Below, in pieces: positions 1 to 5,418 of a DNA stretch of 5,455 bases. Both the position numbers and the translations under genes were made by a program. Source of the stretch: Bacteroidales bacterium. Its GTDB lineage: Bacteria; Bacteroidota; Bacteroidia; Bacteroidales; DTU049. Each line of letters opens with the position of its first letter. The first letter of the stretch is position 1. The notes beneath the pieces were generated by a model. That model saw nothing but the letters and a program-made list of their open reading frames with translations, was not told where the DNA came from and ran no database searches. The DNA is taken from positions 1 to 5,455 of the forward strand of contig JAGPGB010000087.1 in assembly GCA_018056215.1 (NCBI GenBank). Reading direction: 5' to 3'.

Positions 1-45
1 TTCATAAATCATACCTCTCCACTCTAACTCAGCGATGAAATCCAT
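1..45 (-). CDS. tyrS: Tyrosyl-tRNA synthetase, N-terminal fragment (continues beyond left edge)
   Basis: Reading the complement from the ATG at 45 down to base 1 gives 15 open codons, MDFIAELEWRGMIYE. This matches the characteristic start of bacterial TyrS in Bacteroidota (M-[ND]-F-[VI]-x-E-L-x-W-R-G-M), which lies just before the Rossmann-fold catalytic domain. TyrS is a cytoplasmic class I aminoacyl-tRNA synthetase that charges tRNA(Tyr) with tyrosine. Only the N-terminal helix is visible; the HIGH and KMSKS signatures would lie outside the window. The call therefore rests on a short but distinctive peptide, the correct position of the start codon, and a promoter-like sequence just upstream. 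The gene is transcribed away from the restriction gene on the other side of the 220-bp intergenic region. Confidence 0.78.
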   Translation of the reverse strand, partial: MDFIAELEWRGMIYE

Positions 46-76
46 AATAAAAAACAATTTTTTAATTTTTAAAATG

Positions 77-92
77 CAAAAATACAAATTTA
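77..92 (-). promoter_or_regulatory. Candidate -7 boxes for tyrS
   Basis: On the minus strand, two adjacent octamers fit the Bacteroidota -7 consensus TAnnTTTG: TAAATTTG (92 to 85) and TATTTTTG (84 to 77). Use of the nearer one would give a leader of roughly 25 bases before the tyrS ATG at 45. No TTG (-33) element is visible at the usual 19-22 bp upstream, and in such AT-rich DNA the octamer can occur by chance. This is a position-supported candidate only. Confidence 0.4.
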
Positions 93-198
93 AAATAATA
101 AATGTAGTGGCTAATTATAGTAAGTTTTAAATTGATTAAATATTTATAGCAAAATTTTGATAAAGATTTTGTTAACTAAAATATTTATTTTAAATTTA

Positions 199-206
199 TA
201 TTTTTG
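199..206 (+). promoter_or_regulatory. Candidate -7 box for the restriction endonuclease gene
   Basis: TATTTTTG fits TAnnTTTG and lies 59 bases before the ATG at 266. The nearest upstream TTG (169-171, inside TTTTG) is 27 bp away, longer than the usual 19-22 bp spacer, so the -33 element is weak or absent. The box overlaps the left arm of the 10-bp inverted repeat at 202-236, so a protein bound to that repeat would be expected to interfere with transcription from it. Confidence 0.4.
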
Positions 207-236
207 CAATTAATACGCTCATTAGCAATTGCAAAA
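202..236. repeat. Perfect 10-bp inverted repeat upstream of the endonuclease gene
   Basis: The left arm TTTTGCAATT (202-211) is exactly reverse-complemented by AATTGCAAAA (227-236), separated by 15 bases. The right arm also lies in its own 8-bp palindrome, GCAATTGC (225-232). The left arm overlaps the candidate -7 box and the whole dyad lies before the ATG at 266. It could be an operator for a dimeric repressor or a hairpin in the 5' leader of the mRNA. Arms of this length in AT-rich DNA are uncommon but not impossible by chance. The repeat itself is directly seen; the function is inference. Confidence 0.6.
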
Positions 237-265
237 TATTAATCACTTAAAAGAAAAATAAAATA

Positions 266-1033
266 ATGTATAAATCACAAAAGCAAAATATTGAGGAAAC
301 AATAATAAATTGCCTTCGTAATAAATTAAAAAATTATAAACCAGAAAATATTGGTAGCCCTTTTCACTATCGTTTATTTGGCAAAGATAGAATGGCTCTA
401 TATTCATTTATACAATCCCTAAATACTACTTTTGGTACTTCAATATTTGAACCAGTTGCAGTTGCTTTAGCAAAAAATAAATTTGCAAAAGCTCAATCAC
501 AATATTTTGTTGGTGATAAAATTAGTGAAAGCTGTCAAAAAACCATCCAGGATATTATTAATAATCTAACCGTAGGTACCCTACCGAATAAAAATAAAGA
601 AATAGAATTAATAAGAGAATCTGTCAATACAGGTAAAATTAATAATATTAAGACTGTAAAAGCTGATTTATTCCTGGAAGATGAGCAAGGAGTACAATAT
701 CTAATTGACTTAAAAACTGCTAAACCTAATATTAGCAATTTCAAAGATTTTAAGCGTACACTACTTGAATGGGTAGGGATAGCTTTAACTAATAATCCTA
801 ATTTAGAAATAAATACTTTGATAGCTATTCCGTATAATCCCTATGAACCACAACCATACGAAAGATGGACTATAAAAGGTATGCTAGACGATAAATATGA
901 ATTAATGGTTGGTAAAGAATTTTGGGATTTTATAGGTGGTGATGGAGCATATGAAGAGATATTAGATTGTTTCGAAAGTGCAGGTATAAAAATGCGTCCC
1001 GAAATAGATGAGTACTTCAGCCATTTTAAATAA
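266..1033 (+). CDS. TdeIII-family type II restriction endonuclease (solitary)
   Basis: This 255-residue protein resembles the TdeIII/MjaII-type restriction endonucleases, a family described as cutting at GGNCC. Recognisable stretches are the N-terminal SPFHYRLFGKDRMALYSF (residues 31-48), the SLNTTFGTSIFEPVA block (51-65), and a core read here as PD-(D/E)xK: Asp134 in KADLFL, then Asp148-Leu-Lys150 in LIDLKTAKPN, followed by NFKDFKRTLLEWV (158-170). Glu62 may be the helical acidic residue of such nucleases. There is no truncation or frameshift and all expected catalytic positions are present, so it looks intact. The ATG at 266 follows an A-rich leader typical of the phylum. No DNA methyltransferase lies beside it: tyrS diverges upstream and a redoxin gene converges 16 bp downstream. 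Recognition of GGNCC is transferred from the family, not shown here. Confidence 0.85.
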   Translation: MYKSQKQNIEETIINCLRNKLKNYKPENIGSPFHYRLFGKDRMALYSFIQSLNTTFGTSIFEPVAVALAKNKFAKAQSQYFVGDKISESCQKTIQDIINNLTVGTLPNKNKEIELIRESVNTGKINNIKTVKADLFLEDEQGVQYLIDLKTAKPNISNFKDFKRTLLEWVGIALTNNPNLEINTLIAIPYNPYEPQPYERWTIKGMLDDKYELMVGKEFWDFIGGDGAYEEILDCFESAGIKMRPEIDEYFSHFK

Positions 1034-1049
1034 CTATTTTAAAAAATTT

Positions 1050-2552
1050 TTATTCATTAAAGCTACCACCTGGCACTAGTGGAATATATGGTTCTTTTGA
1101 TTGTTCGGGAGGTTCAGGGAAAAGTGGATGCTTTTCATAATTTTTTAAAAAATCATATAATTGATCTGGTACCAACCTTTTACCTATTATCCTTTTATAT
1201 TGGTCTAAAACATACATCACTGGTGTAGAATAGACATCATAATATTTTCTAAAATCGCCTGATGCAGTATAAATACCATTTACATTAATGAAATCTTGCA
1301 TTTGCATATTATTAATTGCTTTTTTCATCTCAATGAAGCTACTATCTGTGCATACAGCAAAAACCTTTAAATTAAATGTATCTTTATATTGTTTGTAAAA
1401 CTCTGCTAATTTGGGTGTTTCCTTTTTACAATGTCCACAACTGGGATCCCAAAAATATAATATAGTATATTTAGCATTTATGTTATGTAAAGAATTTAAA
1501 TTTTTAGCAGTATCTAATAAAATAAGATTAGGTGCAATATTACCCAATAGATTAGGTCGTATAGCGTCTGCTCTCTCTATAATTTTTTGAGTAGAAGATT
1601 CAGATAGCCAATAAGCCTTTCCAGTTTTGTAGTAATTATCTGCTAAATACACAAATATTTTGTCAAAGCCCATAACTTTACTAGTTTCATAATTATAAGT
1701 TAACCACCATAGTACATACTTAAAGGTTTCTTTATTAGCTGCTGCTTTTGCTAATATTTTATCAATTTCTTTGATAATTGTATCTGGATGCTGAACAATG
1801 ACATTATTAAAATAAGTTTCCAATTTATTATGATAAATAGGGGTACGCAGCAGAGCTTCGTCGGCAATATTTATATTATCCCAATAGTGATCTTTAAAAT
1901 AATAATATTTGTAGGAGCTATCGACATTACCATCTGCTTTTAAAGGTAATTTATCAGGCACTTCTGGTTCTTTAGTAGCTTTAAACATCCTAGCTAAAAG
2001 AGTTGTAGGATATTGCTCCATATATTTTATTTTCATATTGTTTATACTATCTATGAGCAATTTGATCTGCGAATTATAGAAATCTACTGAATCGGACAAG
2101 TTTTTTTGTTTAAATTCTTTTACTTTTTGCTGTAAAGAATATATTTCTTTTGATGGCTTAGTGATTTCATTATTAAACTTAAAAAACAATTCATTCTCAA
2201 GAGAGCCTTTCACTTTAGCTTTGCCCAGTAAATCGGTAGTATCAGTTTCTATGCTAAAAATTCTTTCATTATCATTTAGTATGAATTCTAAATATTTCTT
2301 GGATGGAGTTATAAGTAAATACATTCCGCTACCCACAGTATCTTTAGATTGAAATATGCCTTTCCCAGTTTTATCTAGCTTAATAGTATCTTTTATATAT
2401 TGCCATTTACCATAGTAATATCCTAGATAAACATTAGTATCTGCTAACTGTGGAATTGTAACTTGAATTTTGTAACCAGGAATTTTTTGTGATAATGCTA
2501 TATTTGTCATTAATAAACAGCTAAGCATTGATAGTACAAAAATCTTTTTCAT
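1050..2552 (-). CDS. Exported DUF4369/DUF5106-type thioredoxin-fold protein (TlpA/ResA-like redoxin)
   Basis: A 500-residue protein with a Sec signal peptide (residues 1-21; KK n-region, hydrophobic core, likely cleavage after ALS before Gln22). Residues about 25-120 are a beta-rich DUF4369-like domain; 135-180 are charged and helical; about 180-330 fit the DUF5106 helical region; about 335-470 form a thioredoxin fold. The active site is Cys372-Gly-His-Cys375 in FWDPSCGHCKKETP, and the cis-proline is Pro444 in YSTPVMYVLD. The CGHC motif suggests a disulfide reductase or isomerase acting in the periplasm or at the outer membrane; the substrate is unknown. A third cysteine (Cys401) follows beta-strand VFAV. 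The protein ends in a proline-rich tail (475-500) beyond the thioredoxin fold. It lies 47 bp downstream of the DUF5063-like gene and has its own promoter candidate, so it may be transcribed both with that gene and alone. Confidence 0.82.
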   Translation of the reverse strand: MKKIFVLSMLSCLLMTNIALSQKIPGYKIQVTIPQLADTNVYLGYYYGKWQYIKDTIKLDKTGKGIFQSKDTVGSGMYLLITPSKKYLEFILNDNERIFSIETDTTDLLGKAKVKGSLENELFFKFNNEITKPSKEIYSLQQKVKEFKQKNLSDSVDFYNSQIKLLIDSINNMKIKYMEQYPTTLLARMFKATKEPEVPDKLPLKADGNVDSSYKYYYFKDHYWDNINIADEALLRTPIYHNKLETYFNNVIVQHPDTIIKEIDKILAKAAANKETFKYVLWWLTYNYETSKVMGFDKIFVYLADNYYKTGKAYWLSESSTQKIIERADAIRPNLLGNIAPNLILLDTAKNLNSLHNINAKYTILYFWDPSCGHCKKETPKLAEFYKQYKDTFNLKVFAVCTDSSFIEMKKAINNMQMQDFINVNGIYTASGDFRKYYDVYSTPVMYVLDQYKRIIGKRLVPDQLYDFLKNYEKHPLFPEPPEQSKEPYIPLVPGGSFNE

Positions 2553-2572
2553 CTTTTTTATTTTTTATAATG

Positions 2573-2605
2573 CAAATTTATTATTTTTTTATTAAAATAT
2601 CACAA
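2573..2605 (-). promoter_or_regulatory. Bacteroidota-type promoter for the redoxin gene
   Basis: Read on the minus strand, TTG (2605-2603, within TTTGTG) is followed after 22 bp by TAAATTTG (2580-2573), matching the TTG...TAnnTTTG promoter of Bacteroidota. Transcription would begin near 2567, leaving a leader of about 15 A-rich bases before the ATG at 2552. The TTG is also the last sense codon (Leu) of the upstream DUF5063-like gene, directly before its TGA stop, so the promoter uses the end of that coding sequence. Confidence 0.55.
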
Positions 2606-3175
2606 ATTATAAATATCATCATTATTATAAAAATTTTTATCTGTATTGTAAAAATTATTATCCGTTCCCTCTTCATATCTATAATTGTAGCTATGTAAAG
2701 CTAAAAGCACTTTTAGACTCTCTTTGCCCCATCTATCGATAAACCAATATTTAGCTAAATATATTGCAGCTTTTTGAGTTTCTAATTTATTTTTATTATA
2801 CAAGACCACAACATCTTTCAGATCTTGATAAATATCACTGAGAAATTCAGGAATAGAGATATCATTCATCCACAAATAATCATCATCAGTTATTTGAAAA
2901 TCAAAATATTTAGAAAAAATATCATTTAATCTATTATAAGTTATAGTATAGGTTTCTTCGTTGACAGTCCTCTCAGCATATTCGATATCTGCATCATCGA
3001 TTAAATTAATAATTGTACCATAGAAATATAGCATTGGTAAAGCTACTAGTAAAAAATTTACTATATTTTCGAAATCATATTCTTCAGCAGATTCTATTAG
3101 ATTACAATAATCTTGACAAAATAAAATAAATTGTTCTATCTGTTGCTGATCTATGCTATCATAACTTTTTGACAT
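2600..3175 (-). CDS. DUF5063-like protein of unknown function
   Basis: A 191-residue, acidic, mostly helical cytoplasmic protein without a signal peptide; the stretch at 38-58 (VNFLLVALPMLYFYG) is hydrophobic but is probably a buried helix. The order of motifs fits the Bacteroidota DUF5063 family: an FCQDYCNLIE helix (19-28), the LPMLYFYG helix, VNEETYTITYNRLNDIF (71-87), the diagnostic-looking ISIPEFLSDIYQDLKD (106-121), and a late WGKESLKVLLALHSY (149-163). The biochemical role of the family is unknown and none is proposed. The C-terminus is an Asn/Tyr/Asp-rich tail with two copies of a seven-residue unit, NFYNTDK (174-180) and NFYNNDD (181-187). The gene is divergent from gap and lies upstream of the redoxin gene on the same strand. 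The start at 3175 fits the nearby -7 box. Confidence 0.65.
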   Translation of the reverse strand: MSKSYDSIDQQQIEQFILFCQDYCNLIESAEEYDFENIVNFLLVALPMLYFYGTIINLIDDADIEYAERTVNEETYTITYNRLNDIFSKYFDFQITDDDYLWMNDISIPEFLSDIYQDLKDVVVLYNKNKLETQKAAIYLAKYWFIDRWGKESLKVLLALHSYNYRYEEGTDNNFYNTDKNFYNNDDIYNL

Positions 3176-3190
3176 AAAAAGAAATTTTTA

Positions 3191-3198
3191 CAAAAATA
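3191..3198 (-). promoter_or_regulatory. Candidate -7 box for the DUF5063-like gene
   Basis: TATTTTTG on the minus strand (3198 to 3191) fits TAnnTTTG and would give a leader of roughly 10 bases before the ATG at 3175. No TTG is visible at the expected distance upstream, so support is limited to the -7 match and its position in the divergent 131-bp region shared with gap. Confidence 0.4.
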
Positions 3199-3261
3199 CT
3201 TAATTTTTTAATTTTTAATCTTTAGCGTAAATATATTCAGTAAAGAATGATATAAATTAGT

Positions 3262-3292
3262 TTGGCAGACTAATAATTTTTGATTAATTTTG
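3262..3292 (+). promoter_or_regulatory. Promoter of the gap operon
   Basis: TTG (3262-3264) and TAATTTTG (3285-3292) are spaced by 20 bp, a near-ideal Bacteroidota vegetative promoter and the best one in the window. Transcription would start about 6-8 bases after the -7 box, leaving a very short leader before the ATG at 3307. The TTG sits in the 7-base centre of a small dyad, ATTAGT (3256-3261) and ACTAAT (3269-3274), which could be an operator but is short. Confidence 0.65.
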
Positions 3293-3306
3293 CAGAAAAA
3301 ATAGAT

Positions 3307-4320
3307 ATGAAAACTGTAAAAATCGCAATCAATGGTTTCGGTAGAATAGGTAGAAACGTATTTAAAGTATTAGAACGCAGAAATGATGTAGAGATTGTAG
3401 CAATAAATGATCTAACTGCTCCAGCTACATTAGCACATTTATTAAAATATGATTCAGTATTTGGCGTTTTTGATGGCAGTGTAGAAGCTAAAGAACAAAG
3501 TATAGTTGTAAATAATAGAGAATATAAAATCTTTGCAGAAAAAGATCCCACTCAGCTACCATGGAAAGAATTAGGAATAGATATAGTATTAGAATGCACA
3601 GGCAAATTTAGAGATAGAGAAGGATTAATGAAACATATCCAAGCAGGTGCTAAAAAAGTAATCATAAGTGCTCCAGCTAGCAAAGGTACTGATGTAGACA
3701 TTACAGTAGCTATAGGTGTAAATGATGACAAACTGACAAAAGATCATATTTTGATTTCTAATGCATCTTGTACTACAAACTGTTTAGCTCCAGTTGTTAA
3801 AGTATTACATGAGAATTTTGGAATAGAATATGGTTTTATGAACACTATTCACGCATATACTAACGATCAAATAATTTTAGACTCTCCACATAAGGATTTA
3901 CGTAGAGCACGTGCAGCAGGTTTATCTATTATTCCTACATCTACAGGTGCAGCTAAAGCTATTGGACTAGTAATGCCCGAGCTTGCTGGAAAATTGAATG
4001 GAAGCTCTATGAGAGTTCCAGTGCCAGATGGTTCTGTTGTCGATTTATATGTTTTCTTGCAAAAAGATACTACTGCAGAGCAAATCAATGCTACTCTCAA
4101 AAAATATGCTGAAGGTAGTCTTAAAGGTATCTTACAATATTGCGAGGATCCTATTGTAAGTCATGATATCGTAGGTAATCCACATTCTTCTATAGTAGAT
4201 GCTGAGCTTACTTTCGTTACAGAAAAAAGATTTGCTAGAATAGTCGCTTGGTATGATAATGAATTTGGTTATTCTAATAGATTAGCTGAGATAGCTGTCA
4301 AAGTTGGGCAAATAGAATAA
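3307..4320 (+). CDS. gap: Glyceraldehyde-3-phosphate dehydrogenase, type I (phosphorylating)
   Basis: A 337-residue full-length cytoplasmic GAPDH that converts glyceraldehyde 3-phosphate, phosphate and NAD+ to 1,3-bisphosphoglycerate in glycolysis, and the reverse in gluconeogenesis. The Rossmann dinucleotide-binding motif NGFGRIGR is at 9-16. The catalytic cysteine is Cys155 in SNASCTTNC, the general base His182 in IHAYTND, and RARAAGLSIIPTSTGAAKA (200-218) and WYDNEFGYSNR (315-325) are family signatures. Asp35 after the second strand and Pro194 in DSPHKD favour NAD over NADP, although the residue before that proline is Ser rather than the Leu of classic NAD-specific enzymes. The start at 3307 is chosen over the in-frame ATG at 3280 because the promoter -7 box (3285-3292) lies downstream of 3280 and because MKTVKIAINGFGR is the normal GAPDH start. 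It is the first gene of an operon; the next gene starts 15 bp after its stop. Confidence 0.97.
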   Translation: MKTVKIAINGFGRIGRNVFKVLERRNDVEIVAINDLTAPATLAHLLKYDSVFGVFDGSVEAKEQSIVVNNREYKIFAEKDPTQLPWKELGIDIVLECTGKFRDREGLMKHIQAGAKKVIISAPASKGTDVDITVAIGVNDDKLTKDHILISNASCTTNCLAPVVKVLHENFGIEYGFMNTIHAYTNDQIILDSPHKDLRRARAAGLSIIPTSTGAAKAIGLVMPELAGKLNGSSMRVPVPDGSVVDLYVFLQKDTTAEQINATLKKYAEGSLKGILQYCEDPIVSHDIVGNPHSSIVDAELTFVTEKRFARIVAWYDNEFGYSNRLAEIAVKVGQIE

Positions 4321-4335
4321 AATATTATAAAACAA

Positions 4336-4521
4336 ATGTTTTTAACTACCTTAATAATTGTTTTCTCATTAATATTATTGGCTGTTGCAGGCATTGGAAT
4401 AAAAATGTTTTTTAAAAAAGATGGAAAATTCGAAAAAAAATGCTCTGTGATAAACCCTAAAACAGGAGAAAAAATATCTGCTTGTATGCGTTGTGAAGAG
4501 CAATGTGCTGAAAAACAATAA
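4336..4521 (+). CDS. Small one-TM Cys4 membrane protein, NqrM-like
   Basis: A 61-residue protein with one N-terminal membrane segment (about residues 3-23), then a basic stretch KMFFKKDGKFEKK (23-35) and a short soluble tail with four cysteines: Cys36, Cys50, Cys53, Cys57 (C-x13-C-x2-C-x3-C). The positive charge after the helix suggests that the tail is cytoplasmic. Small proteins with this layout are common in Bacteroidota, usually annotated as 'membrane or secreted protein'. The arrangement of one helix plus four cysteines is also that of NqrM (former DUF539), the protein that matures the iron centre of the Na+-pumping NADH:quinone reductase; the cysteine spacing differs from that of classic NqrM. 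Iron or other metal binding is plausible; the NqrM role is inference. It lies 15 bp after gap and 6 bp before folE, so it is surely co-transcribed. Confidence 0.72.
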   Translation: MFLTTLIIVFSLILLAVAGIGIKMFFKKDGKFEKKCSVINPKTGEKISACMRCEEQCAEKQ

Positions 4522-4527
4522 TTTACT

Positions 4528-5178
4528 ATGAGTTTAAATATCAAATATGAAAATATGCTCGATGATTTCGAGCCTAATGATGGCTATGCTAGAATAGATT
4601 ACTATGACGAAGAAACTATAAATAAATTAGCAGAACATTATTATGAAATACTAAAACTAATAGGAGATAATCCTGATAGAGAAGGACTGGAAAAAACTCC
4701 TATCAGAGTTGCTAAATCTATGCAATTTCTAATGCACGGCTACTATGCTGATCCTGAACAAATATTACGTTCTGCTATGTTTAAAGAAGATTATCGAGAG
4801 ATGGTAATAGTAAAAGATATAGAAATATATTCAATGTGTGAACATCATATGTTACCCTTTTTTGGTAAAGCTCATGTAGCTTACATACCTAATGGTAATA
4901 TAGTAGGTTTAAGTAAAATAGCAAGAGTTGTAGATGTGTATGCTCGCAGATTGCAAGTGCAAGAGCGACTAACTACGCAAATCAAAGATTGTATACAAAA
5001 TGTTTTACATCCTCTTGGAGTAGCTGTAGTAATAGAAGCACATCATTTATGTATGATGATGAGAGGTGTGCAAAAACAAAACTCAGAAATGGTAACATCA
5101 GATTTCACTGGTGCATTTAGAAAAGAAGAAACTCGTGCTGAATTTCTATCTCTTATAGGAGCTAAACAATTACATTAA
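4528..5178 (+). CDS. folE: GTP cyclohydrolase I (zinc-dependent FolE)
   Basis: A 216-residue complete enzyme that opens and recyclises GTP to 7,8-dihydroneopterin triphosphate, the first step of tetrahydrofolate synthesis and of other pterin-derived products. The catalytic-domain signature SMCEHHMLPFFGKAHVAYIP is at 102-121. Predicted zinc ligands are Cys104, His107 and Cys175 (in AHHLCMMMRGV), equivalent to E. coli Cys110, His113 and Cys181. His106 and His173 match the catalytic His112 and His179. GLSKIAR (127-133), QVQERLT (143-149) and Arg179 are the usual GTP-site residues. The presence of both cysteines makes it the zinc-type IA enzyme rather than the FolE2 family. The first 27 residues are an acidic extension before the conserved helical part, common in this family. 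It is the last gene of the gap operon, 6 bp after the Cys4 protein gene, and is followed by a strong terminator. Confidence 0.97.
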   Translation: MSLNIKYENMLDDFEPNDGYARIDYYDEETINKLAEHYYEILKLIGDNPDREGLEKTPIRVAKSMQFLMHGYYADPEQILRSAMFKEDYREMVIVKDIEIYSMCEHHMLPFFGKAHVAYIPNGNIVGLSKIARVVDVYARRLQVQERLTTQIKDCIQNVLHPLGVAVVIEAHHLCMMMRGVQKQNSEMVTSDFTGAFRKEETRAEFLSLIGAKQLH

Positions 5179-5202
5179 TTATATTTTTATTTGTTTGTTA
5201 AT

Positions 5203-5242
5203 AAAAAACCATATAAATTCAGAATTTATATGGTTTTTTTTT
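5203..5242 (+). terminator. Intrinsic terminator of the gap-folE operon
   Basis: An 18-bp perfect inverted repeat: arm 5203-5220 (six A, then CCATATAAATTC) pairs with 5222-5239 around a single base; in RNA the innermost pairs open into a small loop around CAG. The right arm runs into nine T (5234-5242). It begins 24 bases after the folE stop. Because the left arm starts with a run of A, it can also act on transcripts from the other direction. Confidence 0.93.
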
Positions 5243-5287
5243 AATGTACAGCATTATCGATAGTGTTTTAAAAAATAATAAAATTAT

Positions 5288-5299
5288 ATATTGCAATAT
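5288..5299. repeat. 12-bp perfect palindrome ATATTGCAATAT
   Basis: A self-complementary 12-mer in the 176-bp intergenic stretch between the folE terminator and the last gene. Its TTGCAAT core also occurs at 204-210 in the left arm of the dyad before the endonuclease gene and at 5387-5393. It could be a regulator site but may be chance in AT-rich DNA. Confidence 0.4.
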
Positions 5300-5330
5300 T
5301 CATAGATACATTTATTTAATTTTTATCTAA

Positions 5331-5342
5331 ACTTTTAAAAGT
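5331..5342. repeat. 12-bp perfect palindrome ACTTTTAAAAGT
   Basis: A second self-complementary 12-mer in the same intergenic region, 77 bases before the last start codon and just upstream of the weak promoter-like TTG at 5357-5359. Its all-A/T centre lowers its significance. Apart from these palindromes and the weak promoter I see nothing else between 5243 and 5418. Confidence 0.35.
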
Positions 5343-5356
5343 GATATTTTACATTT

Positions 5357-5389
5357 TTGGCAAAATAGTACATATTATTATTTTTTTTG
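5357..5389 (+). promoter_or_regulatory. Weak promoter candidate for the right-edge gene
   Basis: TTG (5357-5359, in TTTTTGGC) is followed after 22 bp by TTTTTTTG (5382-5389), which fits the TTTG end of the -7 box but lacks the leading TA. The position, about 30 bases before the ATG at 5419, is right; the match is incomplete. Confidence 0.28.
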
Positions 5390-5418
5390 CAATAACAAAA
5401 TTTAAAATTATCAAAATA

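Noticed and set aside
46..265. Controller-protein or small RNA gene in the tyrS-endonuclease intergenic region
   Set aside because: No open frame of useful length with a credible start, and no GC-rich structured segment; only promoter-like boxes and the 10-bp dyad can be supported.
535..744. Antisense open frame within the endonuclease gene, with a hydrophobic product
   Set aside because: It is entirely inside a gene with clear family motifs, has no promoter or leader of its own, and resembles no methyltransferase, controller protein or known small protein.
1023..1052. Possible bidirectional terminator between the convergent endonuclease and redoxin genes
   Set aside because: Only A/T-only inverted repeats of about 7 bp (1024-1030 with 1038-1044) are present, too weak to call a terminator in this base composition.
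2517..2552. Lipoprotein signal at Cys12 of the redoxin (MLSC)
   Set aside because: The hydrophobic region before Cys12 is too short and the -3 and -2 residues (Met, Leu) do not fit a lipobox; the ALS-Gln cleavage site at residues 19-22 fits a normal Sec signal peptide better.
3280..3306. Upstream in-frame start for gap adding nine residues
   Set aside because: The -7 promoter box is within this stretch and the added residues do not belong to the GAPDH fold.
4269..4544. Antisense open frame across the end of gap, the Cys4 gene and the start of folE
   Set aside because: It is a shadow of three well-supported plus-strand genes; its Cys/Pro-rich product shows no family features.
5243..5418. tRNA, CRISPR repeat or insertion-sequence end after the folE terminator
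   Set aside because: No cloverleaf features, no regularly spaced direct repeats, and no terminal inverted repeat with a transposase; the region is plain AT-rich intergenic DNA with two short palindromes.
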